64,000 bases of DNA from Caulobacter endophyticus (GTDB lineage: Bacteria > Pseudomonadota > Alphaproteobacteria > Caulobacterales > Caulobacteraceae). Positions 34,644 to 42,925 of the stretch are shown one piece after another (position 1 is the first letter of the stretch; every line of letters starts with the position of its first letter). The translations under genes and the position numbers were made by a program. The stretch lies in the NCBI RefSeq assembly GCF_029543245.1, contig NZ_JARQWV010000007.1:173104-237103 (forward strand), written 5' to 3'. The notes beneath the pieces are model-generated. The model had not been told where the DNA came from and ran no database searches. It saw only the letters and a list, made by a program, of their open reading frames with translations.

Positions 34644-36043
34644 ATATCGACGCCGGTTCCGCCTCGCCGGAGGCGTCGCCCCGCCGCCCGGCGCAGTTCG
34701 TCCAGGGGCGGGCCCAGGGGCCGACGGCCTCCTTCTGCCTGGCCGCCTGGGGCGGGCTGCGGCAAGGCGTGACCCGTATCGACTCCACGAACCGCACCAA
34801 CGGGCTGATCCGCCTGCCAGCCCTTCATCGGCGTGCGGCCGAGGCCGCCTGCGAGATGCTGGCCGCGCGGCATCCCGTGCTCAACTGCCGGGTGGAGGAT
34901 CGCGACGGGGCGCCGTGGATCGTCCCCCTTCCGCCAGCCCGGGCGCAGGTCTCGGTGCTCGAAGGGGACTGGGACGGGTCGGACGCCGGGCGCGAGGCGG
35001 CCGAGCGGGCGGTGGGCGCGTTCGTCTGGTCCGAGCTCGATGTCACGAAGGGGCCGCTCTATCGCGCCTACGTCGTCTCGCTGACCCCGGACGAGGCTTA
35101 TTTCGGCCTGCTGGTGCACCACTTCGTCGCCGATCCGGTGTCGATCGGCGTGCTGCTGGACGAGTTCATCGCACTCTATTCGGGCCTGCTGCGGGGGCGC
35201 CGACGCGCCCTGCCGCCGCCGCCTCCCAGCTATCAGGACTATCTGGCCGCGATGAGCGAGTGGATCGAGGGCGAGGACGGAAGTCGTCTGCGCCGCTCGG
35301 CGTTCGAGCGGCTGAAGGCGGGATCGCGGCTCGACCTGCCCGAACTGCAAAGCCCGGATGCGCCGGTCGAGGCCTTCTTCCAGCTCGATCCCGCGGTGGC
35401 GGCCGCGACGCGGACCGTGGCCCAGCGGCTGCGGACCTCTCCGTTCACCGTCCTGCTCGCGGCGCAGGCGGCCATGTTGTCGGCCTTTGCGCGGGGCGAC
35501 CGGGTGACCCTGCGCACGATATCCAACGGCCGGGACACCTCGGTGCTGGCGCGCACCGTGGGCAATCTGGTGAACCGTCTCTACGTGATGACCGACGTGG
35601 CCGGCGATCCCAGCTTCGCCCAACTGATCGAGCGGGTGAAGGCCGATCTGAACTGGGCGCGGCGCCACGCCTTCGTTCGCGACGACTTCATCCAGATCGA
35701 CCTGGCGGCCGGCGGCGTCCCGCTCGAGGCGCCGGTCTTCAACTATCGCGTTTCGCAGCGCGGCGACGACCAGCGCCCCGCCTTGGCGCGCGCGCTCAAG
35801 GTGCCGCCGCCTGGCACGGCCCGCACGCGGCCACGCGACGCCTACTATCTCGACATGCTCGACAACGGCGTCGACATGTTCGGCAGCATCCGTTTCGCCG
35901 CCAGGACGATCGACGACTTCCTGACCGCCTTCGAGGCGACGCTGCGAACCGTCGGTGAGAACCCGGACGCGCCGATCTCGGCGCTCGCCGCGCCCCTGGC
36001 CAAGGGCGCGCCTAAGCCATCCCCGCCTGGAGCCTCCTCATGA
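34640..36043 (+). CDS. Free-standing NRPS condensation-domain protein
   Basis: A 467-residue protein whose ATG overlaps the preceding stop by four bases (ATGA). The catalytic motif His160-His161-x3-Asp165 (LLVHHFVADPVS) is intact, matching the HHxxxD of condensation and related acyltransferase domains. RNTGNL-type latch and floor segments are recognisable (TVGNLVNRLYVM). No adenylation or carrier domain is fused to it; those are encoded separately in this cluster. It probably forms an amide or ester between a carrier-bound acyl or aminoacyl group and an acceptor. PapA/wax-ester-type acyl transfer is an alternative reading of the same fold. Confidence 0.75.
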   Translation: MNIDAGSASPEASPRRPAQFVQGRAQGPTASFCLAAWGGLRQGVTRIDSTNRTNGLIRLPALHRRAAEAACEMLAARHPVLNCRVEDRDGAPWIVPLPPARAQVSVLEGDWDGSDAGREAAERAVGAFVWSELDVTKGPLYRAYVVSLTPDEAYFGLLVHHFVADPVSIGVLLDEFIALYSGLLRGRRRALPPPPPSYQDYLAAMSEWIEGEDGSRLRRSAFERLKAGSRLDLPELQSPDAPVEAFFQLDPAVAAATRTVAQRLRTSPFTVLLAAQAAMLSAFARGDRVTLRTISNGRDTSVLARTVGNLVNRLYVMTDVAGDPSFAQLIERVKADLNWARRHAFVRDDFIQIDLAAGGVPLEAPVFNYRVSQRGDDQRPALARALKVPPPGTARTRPRDAYYLDMLDNGVDMFGSIRFAARTIDDFLTAFEATLRTVGENPDAPISALAAPLAKGAPKPSPPGASS

Positions 36044-37380
36044 GCGCCAATCTGGATCGCCTCGAAAAGCTGGCCGAGGCGGTGGTCGCTCGCCATCAGG
36101 CGCCGGGCCTGGCGATCGCGGCCCGGCGGGGCGAAGAGCGGATCGAGGCCGCCGCCGGCGTCTCCTCCACCCAGGCGGGACAGACGCTGTCGCTGGACGA
36201 TCGCCTGCCGATGTCGTGCCTGATGAAGCCGCTGGTCGCCCTGACCTGCCTCCATCTGGCCGAGCGCGGCGAACTGGATCTCGACGCGGACCTGGCGGTC
36301 CTGCTGCCGGAGCTGTCGCCCGACGGCGCGCCCTCCGGCGTGACGCCTCGCCACCTCCTGGCGCACACGGCCGGCTATGTGGAGCCGGAGGAGCCGAACG
36401 CGCGCTGGGCCTACGACTGGGCGCGGTTCGTTGCCTTCTTCCCCCGGCGCCGGCAGGCGTTCGCGCCGGGGTCCGTGTGGAGCTACACCCACACCGGCTA
36501 TGCCGTGCTGGCGCGACTGGCCGAACAGGCCGCGGGGCGGCCGATACGCGACCTGCTCGGCGAACTGCTGCTCGACCCGCTCGGTATCCGGCTGGGCGAG
36601 CCGGGGGCGCGGGCCGGCGAGGACAATCGGCTCATGGCGCTGCACGTACGCTCGCCGCGCAGCGGACGCTTCGAGCCGATGCGGCCCCCCCGCGAGGCTG
36701 GCTTCCTGCGCTTTTCGATCTCGGACTACACGATCTCGACGCGCGACCTGCTGGCGCTCGGGCGGTTCCTGGCGAGCGGTTCTCCGGGTATCGACGCCGG
36801 GATCGAGGCGGCCCGCCTGCGGATGCTCGCCCCCGTGGTGGAGATCGCCGTCCAGGCGGGACGCGACGAGGTGGAGCACATGCCCACCGCCTTCGGCCTG
36901 GGCCTGGGCAGCTATTCCGGTCTGCATGGCGTCAACGGCTCCTATGTCGGATCCACCTGCGCGCTGAGGTTCGACGCCGCCACGGGTGCGACTGCCGCGG
37001 TGACGCTGAACGCTTGGCTGCCGCAGGCCCGCGACCTGGCCATGCGAAAGCTGGAGGGCTTCCTGCGTCCCCGATCCGCCGATCGGGCGCCGTCGCCCGT
37101 CCCGAGGCTGGACGACCTCGCGCCCTTCGAAGGGGTCTACAAGGGGCTGATGCTGGGCTCGGCGTCTCTGGAGATACGGCGGGACGGTTTGGCCTTCCAG
37201 TGCGTCGTCGCCCGCCTCGGGGCGCCGGATCTGCAGGCGCGGCTTTGCGTCGGCGCGGAAGGGGAGGTGGTGGTCGACGAGGCCTCGCCGGGCTTCGCCA
37301 TTTCGCTGGAGACGACGCCCCAGGGCGCTCCGGTCGCCCGGGTCGGGGCGTCGGCCTATGCGCGGATCCCCGCCGCATGA
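36040..37380 (+). CDS. Beta-lactamase-fold hydrolase with Cys in the nucleophile position
   Basis: A 446-residue protein of the class C beta-lactamase/DD-peptidase/esterase fold, ATGA-coupled to the condensation gene. In the active-site helix the sequence is MSCLMKPLVAL. Aligned on the invariant Lys63 and the following P-L-V-A, the nucleophile position is Cys60, not Ser (CxxK in place of SxxK). A Ser precedes it at position 59. The YxN motif reads YTH (Tyr148-Thr-His150) and a His-Gly pair appears in GLHGVNG. The C-terminal 100 residues are beta-rich. It has no signal peptide, so it is unlikely to be a true beta-lactamase. It may be a transacylase, thioesterase-like or cyclising enzyme of the pathway. 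Confidence 0.75.
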   Translation: MSANLDRLEKLAEAVVARHQAPGLAIAARRGEERIEAAAGVSSTQAGQTLSLDDRLPMSCLMKPLVALTCLHLAERGELDLDADLAVLLPELSPDGAPSGVTPRHLLAHTAGYVEPEEPNARWAYDWARFVAFFPRRRQAFAPGSVWSYTHTGYAVLARLAEQAAGRPIRDLLGELLLDPLGIRLGEPGARAGEDNRLMALHVRSPRSGRFEPMRPPREAGFLRFSISDYTISTRDLLALGRFLASGSPGIDAGIEAARLRMLAPVVEIAVQAGRDEVEHMPTAFGLGLGSYSGLHGVNGSYVGSTCALRFDAATGATAAVTLNAWLPQARDLAMRKLEGFLRPRSADRAPSPVPRLDDLAPFEGVYKGLMLGSASLEIRRDGLAFQCVVARLGAPDLQARLCVGAEGEVVVDEASPGFAISLETTPQGAPVARVGASAYARIPAA

Positions 37381-38975
37381 GCCGGACAGCCTGGAGCCCC
37401 GCCGAGCATCCGCTGCTGAGGCCGGGTTCGCCGTTCGAGATCGAAGCCGATGGAGGACGCGGACCGGGATTCCGCCAGGGGCCCCATGGCCTGGGCGAGG
37501 TCTATCGCCGGGCCCGGCGCCTGGGCGACAAGGTCCTCATCGTCGATGGGAGCGAGCGGCTAAGCTATGCCGAGGTCTTCGCCCGGGCCGACGGGCTGGC
37601 CGCCCGGCTGACGGCCGTCGAAGGGGTGGCCGCCAACCAGAGGGTGGTGCTGGCCCTGGCCAGCGGTGCGGCCTGGGCGATCTGGTTCGTGGCTCTCACC
37701 GGGTTGGGCGCGGGCGTCGTCGCCGTCGAGCCGGAGCCGCAGGCCGTGGCGCGGGCGACGGCGCTTTCCGGCGCGGCCTTCGTCGTCGCCGAGGCCGGGC
37801 TCGTTCCCGAGGGCGTCGCCGGGCTCGCACCGTCGCTGGCCGTGGACGCGCCGCCGGCGGCGCAGGACGTGGCGGCCCCGGCCGAAGCAGGCGCCGCCGA
37901 CCAGGTGGCCGTCGTGGCCTTCACCTCCGGCAGCAGCGGCGCGCCCAAGGGCGTCGTCCATACGCACCGCAGCCTGCTGACCGGCCTGCGCAACGGCATG
38001 CTGGGCGCGGCCCTGCTCGCCGCCGAGCGGCCCCGGCCCGAAGGGCCGCCCCAGCGTCCGGCCCCGCCCTGCACCCTGCTGCTCGCGCCTCTGTCCTATG
38101 TCGCCGGTTTCTCGGCGCTGATCCTGGCCTTGATGACTTCGGGGCGGCTGGTCCTGGCGTCGCCGGGGCTCGACGCTGCGGCGATCGCCGGGATCATTCA
38201 CGACGAAGGCGTCCGCTCGATCGTCGGCCCCAGCCCCGCCCTGCTCAGCGGCCTGACGACGACGCCACGCGAACGCCTGGCCTCGCTCGCCGGCCTGCAC
38301 CTGCACGGCGGCGCGGCGTCGGCGGCGCTGTCGGACCTCCTGCTGGCGCACCTGCCCTGGCTGGCGATATCGAGGAGCTACGGCCTCACCGAGACCGCCG
38401 GAACCCTGGCCGTCGGCGCCTTCGCCGATCTTCGCGACCGCGACGGCGCGGTGGGCCGCATTCTGCCCAGCGTCGACTTCCGTATCCTGTCCGAGAACGG
38501 CGAGGCCGCGGCGCCCGGCGCGCCGGGGTCGCTGCACGTGCGCGGCGAGATGCTGATGAGCGGCTATCTGACGCCGGCCGGCCTGGAGCCCGCGCCCGAC
38601 TGGTTTCCCACCGGCGATCTCGGCTTCGTCGACGGCGAGGGCTATCTGCACATCGAACGGGAAAGGCCTCCGCTGGACCTGGTCGCGGGGGTGGTGTCCA
38701 GGCAGCGGGTCGAGGCTCTGGCCCTGGCCTGCGACGGGATCATCGACGCGGTGGTCTGCGTCCGACCGGGCGAGGGCGGCGGCCAGACGGTCATGCTGGC
38801 GCTGGAAGTCGGCGGCGACCCTGTCGCAAGCCAGGTGAAGGTCGCCCGCGCGCTCGGCGAACGGTTCGCGTTCGCGGGCGACTTCACGGTGAAGGCTTTC
38901 AGGCGGCTGCCGCGCCTGGCCTCGGGCAAGCCCGACACCGGGGCGCTGTGGGAGTGGAGCGACCCGCCGATCTAG
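37377..38975 (+). CDS. AMP-forming acyl/aminoacyl ligase (ANL superfamily)
   Basis: A 532-residue adenylate-forming enzyme, ATGA-coupled to the preceding hydrolase gene. The phosphate-binding loop FTSGSSGAPKGVVHTH, the YGLTETAG motif and the TGDLGFVDGEGYL motif are intact, and the terminal Lys lies in LASGKPD. The hinge after GYLHIE is unusual: the normal GR-x2-D-x-I-K-x2-G reads ERERPPLDLVAGVV, so the Arg/Asp hinge is degenerate. It probably loads an acid on the free carrier protein encoded convergently. The substrate cannot be predicted from sight. The stop codon overlaps that of the carrier gene on the opposite strand within CTAG. Confidence 0.82.
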   Translation: MSRTAWSPAEHPLLRPGSPFEIEADGGRGPGFRQGPHGLGEVYRRARRLGDKVLIVDGSERLSYAEVFARADGLAARLTAVEGVAANQRVVLALASGAAWAIWFVALTGLGAGVVAVEPEPQAVARATALSGAAFVVAEAGLVPEGVAGLAPSLAVDAPPAAQDVAAPAEAGAADQVAVVAFTSGSSGAPKGVVHTHRSLLTGLRNGMLGAALLAAERPRPEGPPQRPAPPCTLLLAPLSYVAGFSALILALMTSGRLVLASPGLDAAAIAGIIHDEGVRSIVGPSPALLSGLTTTPRERLASLAGLHLHGGAASAALSDLLLAHLPWLAISRSYGLTETAGTLAVGAFADLRDRDGAVGRILPSVDFRILSENGEAAAPGAPGSLHVRGEMLMSGYLTPAGLEPAPDWFPTGDLGFVDGEGYLHIERERPPLDLVAGVVSRQRVEALALACDGIIDAVVCVRPGEGGGQTVMLALEVGGDPVASQVKVARALGERFAFAGDFTVKAFRRLPRLASGKPDTGALWEWSDPPI

Positions 38976-39214
38976 GCCGGCTGGGTCGCCAGCGTCTCGA
39001 CGGCGGCGGCGAAGGCGCCCAGCGTGGGGTGCTCGAACACCAGGGCCGGATCGACTACGATGTCGAACAGCTCCTCGACCTGCAGGCTGATGATGGTGAC
39101 CAGGACGGAGTCGCCGCCCAGCTCGAAGAAGTCCTGCTCGGCGGCGACGGTCTCGACGCCCAGGGCATCGGCCCAGATCGCGGCCAGCTTGCCTTGGATT
39201 TCAGATGACGACAC
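38972..39214 (-). CDS. Free-standing acyl/peptidyl carrier protein
   Basis: An 80-residue carrier with GTG start and AGGAGG 7 bases upstream. The phosphopantetheine attachment Ser36 lies in FFELGGDSVLV, the form more typical of NRPS peptidyl carriers (GGDS) than of fatty-acid ACPs (DSL after D/A). It is in the transporter operon, 64 bases after the ABC transporter gene, while its likely partners (ligase, condensation protein) are on the other strand. This suggests the two operons are one functional unit. Confidence 0.88.
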   Translation of the reverse strand: MSSSEIQGKLAAIWADALGVETVAAEQDFFELGGDSVLVTIISLQVEELFDIVVDPALVFEHPTLGAFAAAVETLATQPA

Positions 39215-39278
39215 GCGTTCCTCCTGGATGAGTTTCCGTCGCCGACGGCGGTTCGCGCCGCGCCGGTCTTGTGCGGGG

Positions 39279-41426
39279 TTACGGTTTTTCGACCACGCGC
39301 AGCTGGCTGAGGTCGATCGGCAGGGCCGGCGCTTCGGGCGAAGCCGCCCCGCCCTGCTTGAAGTCGGCGACCACCGTCCCGCCGTCGAGCTGGATGACCC
39401 GGTCGGCCGCGGCGATCGTCTCCTTGCGGTGGGCGACGATCACCCGGGTGATCGACAGCGACTTCAGCGCGATGTTGATGGCGCGCTCGCGGCCCAGGTC
39501 CAGATGCGAGGTGGCCTCGTCCAGCACCAGGATCCGGGGCGTTCTGTAAAGCGCGCGGGCCAGCAGCACGCGCTGCTTCTGGCCGCCAGACAGGGACGAG
39601 CCCATATCGCCGACCATGGTTTCGGCCCGCATCGGCATGGCCATCACCTCACCTTCGAACGAGGCGGCCTTCAGGCACTTCCACACGCGGTCCATGTCGA
39701 TGTCTTCGGCGAAGAAGGCGACGTTCTCGGCGATCGAGCCGGCCAACAGCTCGTCGTCCTGCATGACCACGCCCAGGTTGCGGCGAACGGCCTTGGGGCC
39801 CCAGCTGCTCAGCGGCAGGCCGTCGAGCGAGACCTCGCCCGCCGAAACGGGGAACAGGCCCGTCATTACCTTCAGCAGGGTGGACTTGCCGGTGCCGGAG
39901 GGGCCGACGATGGCGACGAATTCGCCCGGTTCGATGCGGATGTTGATGCCGCGCAGGATGGGCGGCTCGTGGGGCGCATAGGCGAAGGCCACGTTGCGCA
40001 GCTCTATGCCGCCGCGGATCTCGCGGTTGTCGGTCGGCGACCTGTCGATGCCCGTCTCCACCGGATGCAGGGCGATATCGGCCAGCCGGTGGGTGTGGAT
40101 GTCGAGCAGGCGCGCGGAGGTGTACTGCTCGAATACGCTCTGCGCGGCGCGAAGGAACTGCATGCGATAGGCGAGGAAGGCGTAGAGCATGCCGATCGTC
40201 ATCTCGCCGGCGATGACGTTCTTGGCCCCAAGGAAGATGATCAGCACCAGGCTCAGGCCGTCGAGGCCGGTCTGAACGGCGGTGACGCTGACCTGGGCGA
40301 CGGCGGCGGCCTGGTTGGTGCGGATCGTGGCGGCGAGCTTGTTGGACCAGTCGCCTTCGCGCTCGGTCTCGGCGGCCATGACCTTGATCGTCTGCATGGC
40401 GCGCAGGGTCTCGATGCGCTTGCCCTGCTCGGCGATCGAGGCCGAAAGGGCCGCGGACCCCAGCTTGATGGTCCAGGGGATCGTGACCAGCCGCAGCACG
40501 ATGTAGAGGCCCAGGCCCGCCATGACGATCCAGGCCAGGGAAGGCGCGACGAAGAACATCATCACCAGCGTGACGCTCGACAGCACGCCGTCGATCAGGG
40601 CGCCGATCAGGCCGTTGGCGATCAGGTTCTTCACCGGCGTGAGGCTGTCGAAGCGGGTCATGGCGTCGGCGAGGCGCCGGCGCTGGAACCAGACCAGGGG
40701 CAGGCGAACCAGATGGTGGAACAAGCGCTGGGTCATGTCCCAGCCCAGCAGGGCCGACACTCGTTGCAGGGCCAGGCCGCGCAGGGCCTCGGCCCCCATG
40801 TTGAACAGGGCGAACAGGCCAAAGCCGACGGCCAGGGCCATCAGCAGTTCGCCGTCGCCCTTCATGGCGCCTTCGTCGACGGCCAGCTGCATGTAGAACG
40901 GGCTGGCGATGATGTAGGCCTGCAGCAGCAGCGAAAGCAGCAGAGCCTGGAGCATGCCGCCGCTGAGGCTGGGCGTCCAACGGAACAGGCTGGTGAGCTT
41001 CAGGCGCGAGCGCTCGGTCTTGCGCGTGAAGGCCGGCGCGGCGGCGATCTCCATCGCCATGCCCGTGAAGCGCTGGGACACCCTTTCGAGCGTCTCGACC
41101 CGGCGGCCCGCGGCGGGATCACGGATCACCACCCGGTTGCGGTCCACCGAGACCAGGACGACGAAGTGGTTGAGCCCCCAATGCAGGATGGCCGGGCAGG
41201 TCAGCTGCGACAGCTCGTCGAGCTCGCAGTGAACGGCGCGCGCGACCATGTTCATCGAGCCGGCGATGTTGGCGATGTCGCTGAAGCTGAGGCCGCGCGG
41301 CGAGACCGGATGCAGCCGGCGAAGGTCGGCCAGGTCGAGCTTGCTGCCGAGCATGTCGGCCGCGATAGCCAGGCAGGCCAGGCCGCATTCGGCGGCTTCG
41401 GTCTGGCGAAGATGGATGTCGTTCAT
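39279..41426 (-). CDS. Peptidase-containing ABC transporter (C39, bacteriocin-type exporter)
   Basis: A 715-residue exporter started at ATG 41426. The N-terminal C39 cysteine peptidase domain has Gln8, Cys14 (AAECGLACL), His87 (GLNHFVVLV) and Asp103 (IRDPAAG), so it should be active and cut substrates after a double glycine. Six membrane helices follow (about 155-430). The nucleotide-binding domain has Walker A GPSGTGKST, signature LSGGQKQR and Walker B ILVLDEATSHLD. The gene lies 4 bases after the membrane fusion protein gene. The obvious substrate is the leader protein at 30968-31456. Together with an outer-membrane TolC-like channel (not seen here) it would form a type I exporter. Confidence 0.93.
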   Translation of the reverse strand: MNDIHLRQTEAAECGLACLAIAADMLGSKLDLADLRRLHPVSPRGLSFSDIANIAGSMNMVARAVHCELDELSQLTCPAILHWGLNHFVVLVSVDRNRVVIRDPAAGRRVETLERVSQRFTGMAMEIAAAPAFTRKTERSRLKLTSLFRWTPSLSGGMLQALLLSLLLQAYIIASPFYMQLAVDEGAMKGDGELLMALAVGFGLFALFNMGAEALRGLALQRVSALLGWDMTQRLFHHLVRLPLVWFQRRRLADAMTRFDSLTPVKNLIANGLIGALIDGVLSSVTLVMMFFVAPSLAWIVMAGLGLYIVLRLVTIPWTIKLGSAALSASIAEQGKRIETLRAMQTIKVMAAETEREGDWSNKLAATIRTNQAAAVAQVSVTAVQTGLDGLSLVLIIFLGAKNVIAGEMTIGMLYAFLAYRMQFLRAAQSVFEQYTSARLLDIHTHRLADIALHPVETGIDRSPTDNREIRGGIELRNVAFAYAPHEPPILRGINIRIEPGEFVAIVGPSGTGKSTLLKVMTGLFPVSAGEVSLDGLPLSSWGPKAVRRNLGVVMQDDELLAGSIAENVAFFAEDIDMDRVWKCLKAASFEGEVMAMPMRAETMVGDMGSSLSGGQKQRVLLARALYRTPRILVLDEATSHLDLGRERAINIALKSLSITRVIVAHRKETIAAADRVIQLDGGTVVADFKQGGAASPEAPALPIDLSQLRVVEKP

Positions 41427-41430
41427 CGGT

Positions 41431-42702
41431 TCAAACCGGTTGGGCGCGCACGCGGGTCGCGCGCACCGCATCAAACAGCCAGTCCCAGAGGGACTGCTTC
41501 TCCAGAACCAGGTCGGCTTGCAGCCGCATGCCCGGGCTCAGGGCCCAGCGGCTGCCGTAGGCGTTCACCTGCTGGTCGTCGAGTTCGACCAGGACCCGGT
41601 ACAGATCCTCCTCGGCTTTCAGCATCGCGGGCAGTTCCGTCGGCGCGACCGGCGCGCGGGCCAGGTCCACGACGCGCCCCTTGCCCACGCCGAAGCGCTG
41701 ATAGGGAAAGGCGTCGTACATCAGCCGCACGCGGTCGCCGATCCTGACGAAGCCGGCCGCGCGCGAGGGCAGCCAAAGCTGCGCTTGCAGCTTGGCGCCC
41801 GAAGGCACCACCAGGGCCAGGGTCGAGCCCGCATTGACGGAGCCTCCCTGCACGGCCTGGAGGGCGGCCACGGTTCCCGCCGTGCTGGCGGTGAGCACCA
41901 GTTCGGTGTCGGTCTTGTTGGTGGCGTCCCGCTGGGACAGTTCCGCGGCGCTGGAGGCGATGGTGGCGGCGGCGTCCTCGGCCTCGGCCAGCAGGCGCTG
42001 GTCCTGCGCCGCCAGCTGGCTCAGGGACACCGGAATGCCTTGCAGCTCCTGCTGCATCGACGAAAGCGACAGCTTGGCGACGAGCATGGATTCCTGCCGC
42101 TGGCGGTACTGCAGGGTCGACATCAGGCCTTGCTGCTGCAGCTGGTTGGCCGCCTCCAGGGTCTGTTCCGCCAGGCCGACCCGCTGCTGTTGCAGAACGA
42201 GGTCGCCGAGAAGCCGTTGACGCTGGGCGATCAGGCCCTCGCGCCGCACCGCGATCTCGTCGCGCTGGCGCTGGATCAGGAGCTGGCGCGCCTGGGCCTG
42301 GCGCGCCAGCGCGACGCGCTGGGCTTCCGAAGAGGTGGCGAAGACGTCGCCGAGACGCCGGCCGTCGGCGAGGGTGGGGTTGGACGACAGCGTGATCAGC
42401 GGGGCGCCCCGCTCGACCCTCTGGCCCTCGCGCACATGCACCGCCGACACCGTCGCCGACCGGGGCGCCGAAACGCGCGCCGAGCCGTTGCCGGGCGCGA
42501 GGACGCCGACGACGGTCTCCTTGCGGGCATAGGTGGCCGTGAGCAGGAACACCGTGACCGACAACAAAACCGCGATGAGGAAGATGGTCAGGACCCACGT
42601 CCCGACGCCGGCAGGTTTTACGGGCGTCCCCAGGCGACTACGCGCTGCAGCAATCGCCTCGCCGCGGAAAGCGATCCGCGGCGCACTACCGGAAACATCC
42701 AT
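41431..42702 (-). CDS. HlyD-family membrane fusion protein
   Basis: A 423-residue periplasmic adaptor with one N-terminal membrane helix (about residues 34-56), a lipoyl half-motif (GVLAPGNGSARVSAPRSATV), a long Gln/Leu-rich coiled coil (about 120-260) and a second half-motif with a beta-barrel (LTASTAGTVAALQAVQGGSV). This is the layout of adaptors for C39 exporters. I chose ATG 42702; a TTG five codons upstream is possible. It is the first gene of the minus-strand operon, opposite the second unusual locus. Confidence 0.9.
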   Translation of the reverse strand: MDVSGSAPRIAFRGEAIAAARSRLGTPVKPAGVGTWVLTIFLIAVLLSVTVFLLTATYARKETVVGVLAPGNGSARVSAPRSATVSAVHVREGQRVERGAPLITLSSNPTLADGRRLGDVFATSSEAQRVALARQAQARQLLIQRQRDEIAVRREGLIAQRQRLLGDLVLQQQRVGLAEQTLEAANQLQQQGLMSTLQYRQRQESMLVAKLSLSSMQQELQGIPVSLSQLAAQDQRLLAEAEDAAATIASSAAELSQRDATNKTDTELVLTASTAGTVAALQAVQGGSVNAGSTLALVVPSGAKLQAQLWLPSRAAGFVRIGDRVRLMYDAFPYQRFGVGKGRVVDLARAPVAPTELPAMLKAEEDLYRVLVELDDQQVNAYGSRWALSPGMRLQADLVLEKQSLWDWLFDAVRATRVRAQPV

Positions 42703-42925
42703 ACGCACCCCACACAACCTTCAGCATAGCACAACTCTACCGGTCCGCCACAGCTAGTTTCGCCTCGGCATCCTGGTGCAAGCGCCTGGACGAGCTCCGG
42801 ATTTTTTCACGCCCGGCCAGCGCACAGCGCCGCTCTCCCCCTCCCGCTAGCAGGATGGCGAGACCCCGGCAGGGGCCTCCCGCACGACGCATTTCGCGAT
42901 CGGGCTCGAAGGTGGAGGGACCCTC

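Noticed and set aside
36040..37380. Antibiotic-resistance beta-lactamase
   Set aside because: No signal peptide, altered SxxK and YxN motifs, and a biosynthetic operon setting make drug resistance unlikely.
39024..41747. A 907-codon plus-strand frame opposite the ABC transporter
   Set aside because: It is a shadow of the C39 exporter gene; no domains, biased composition.
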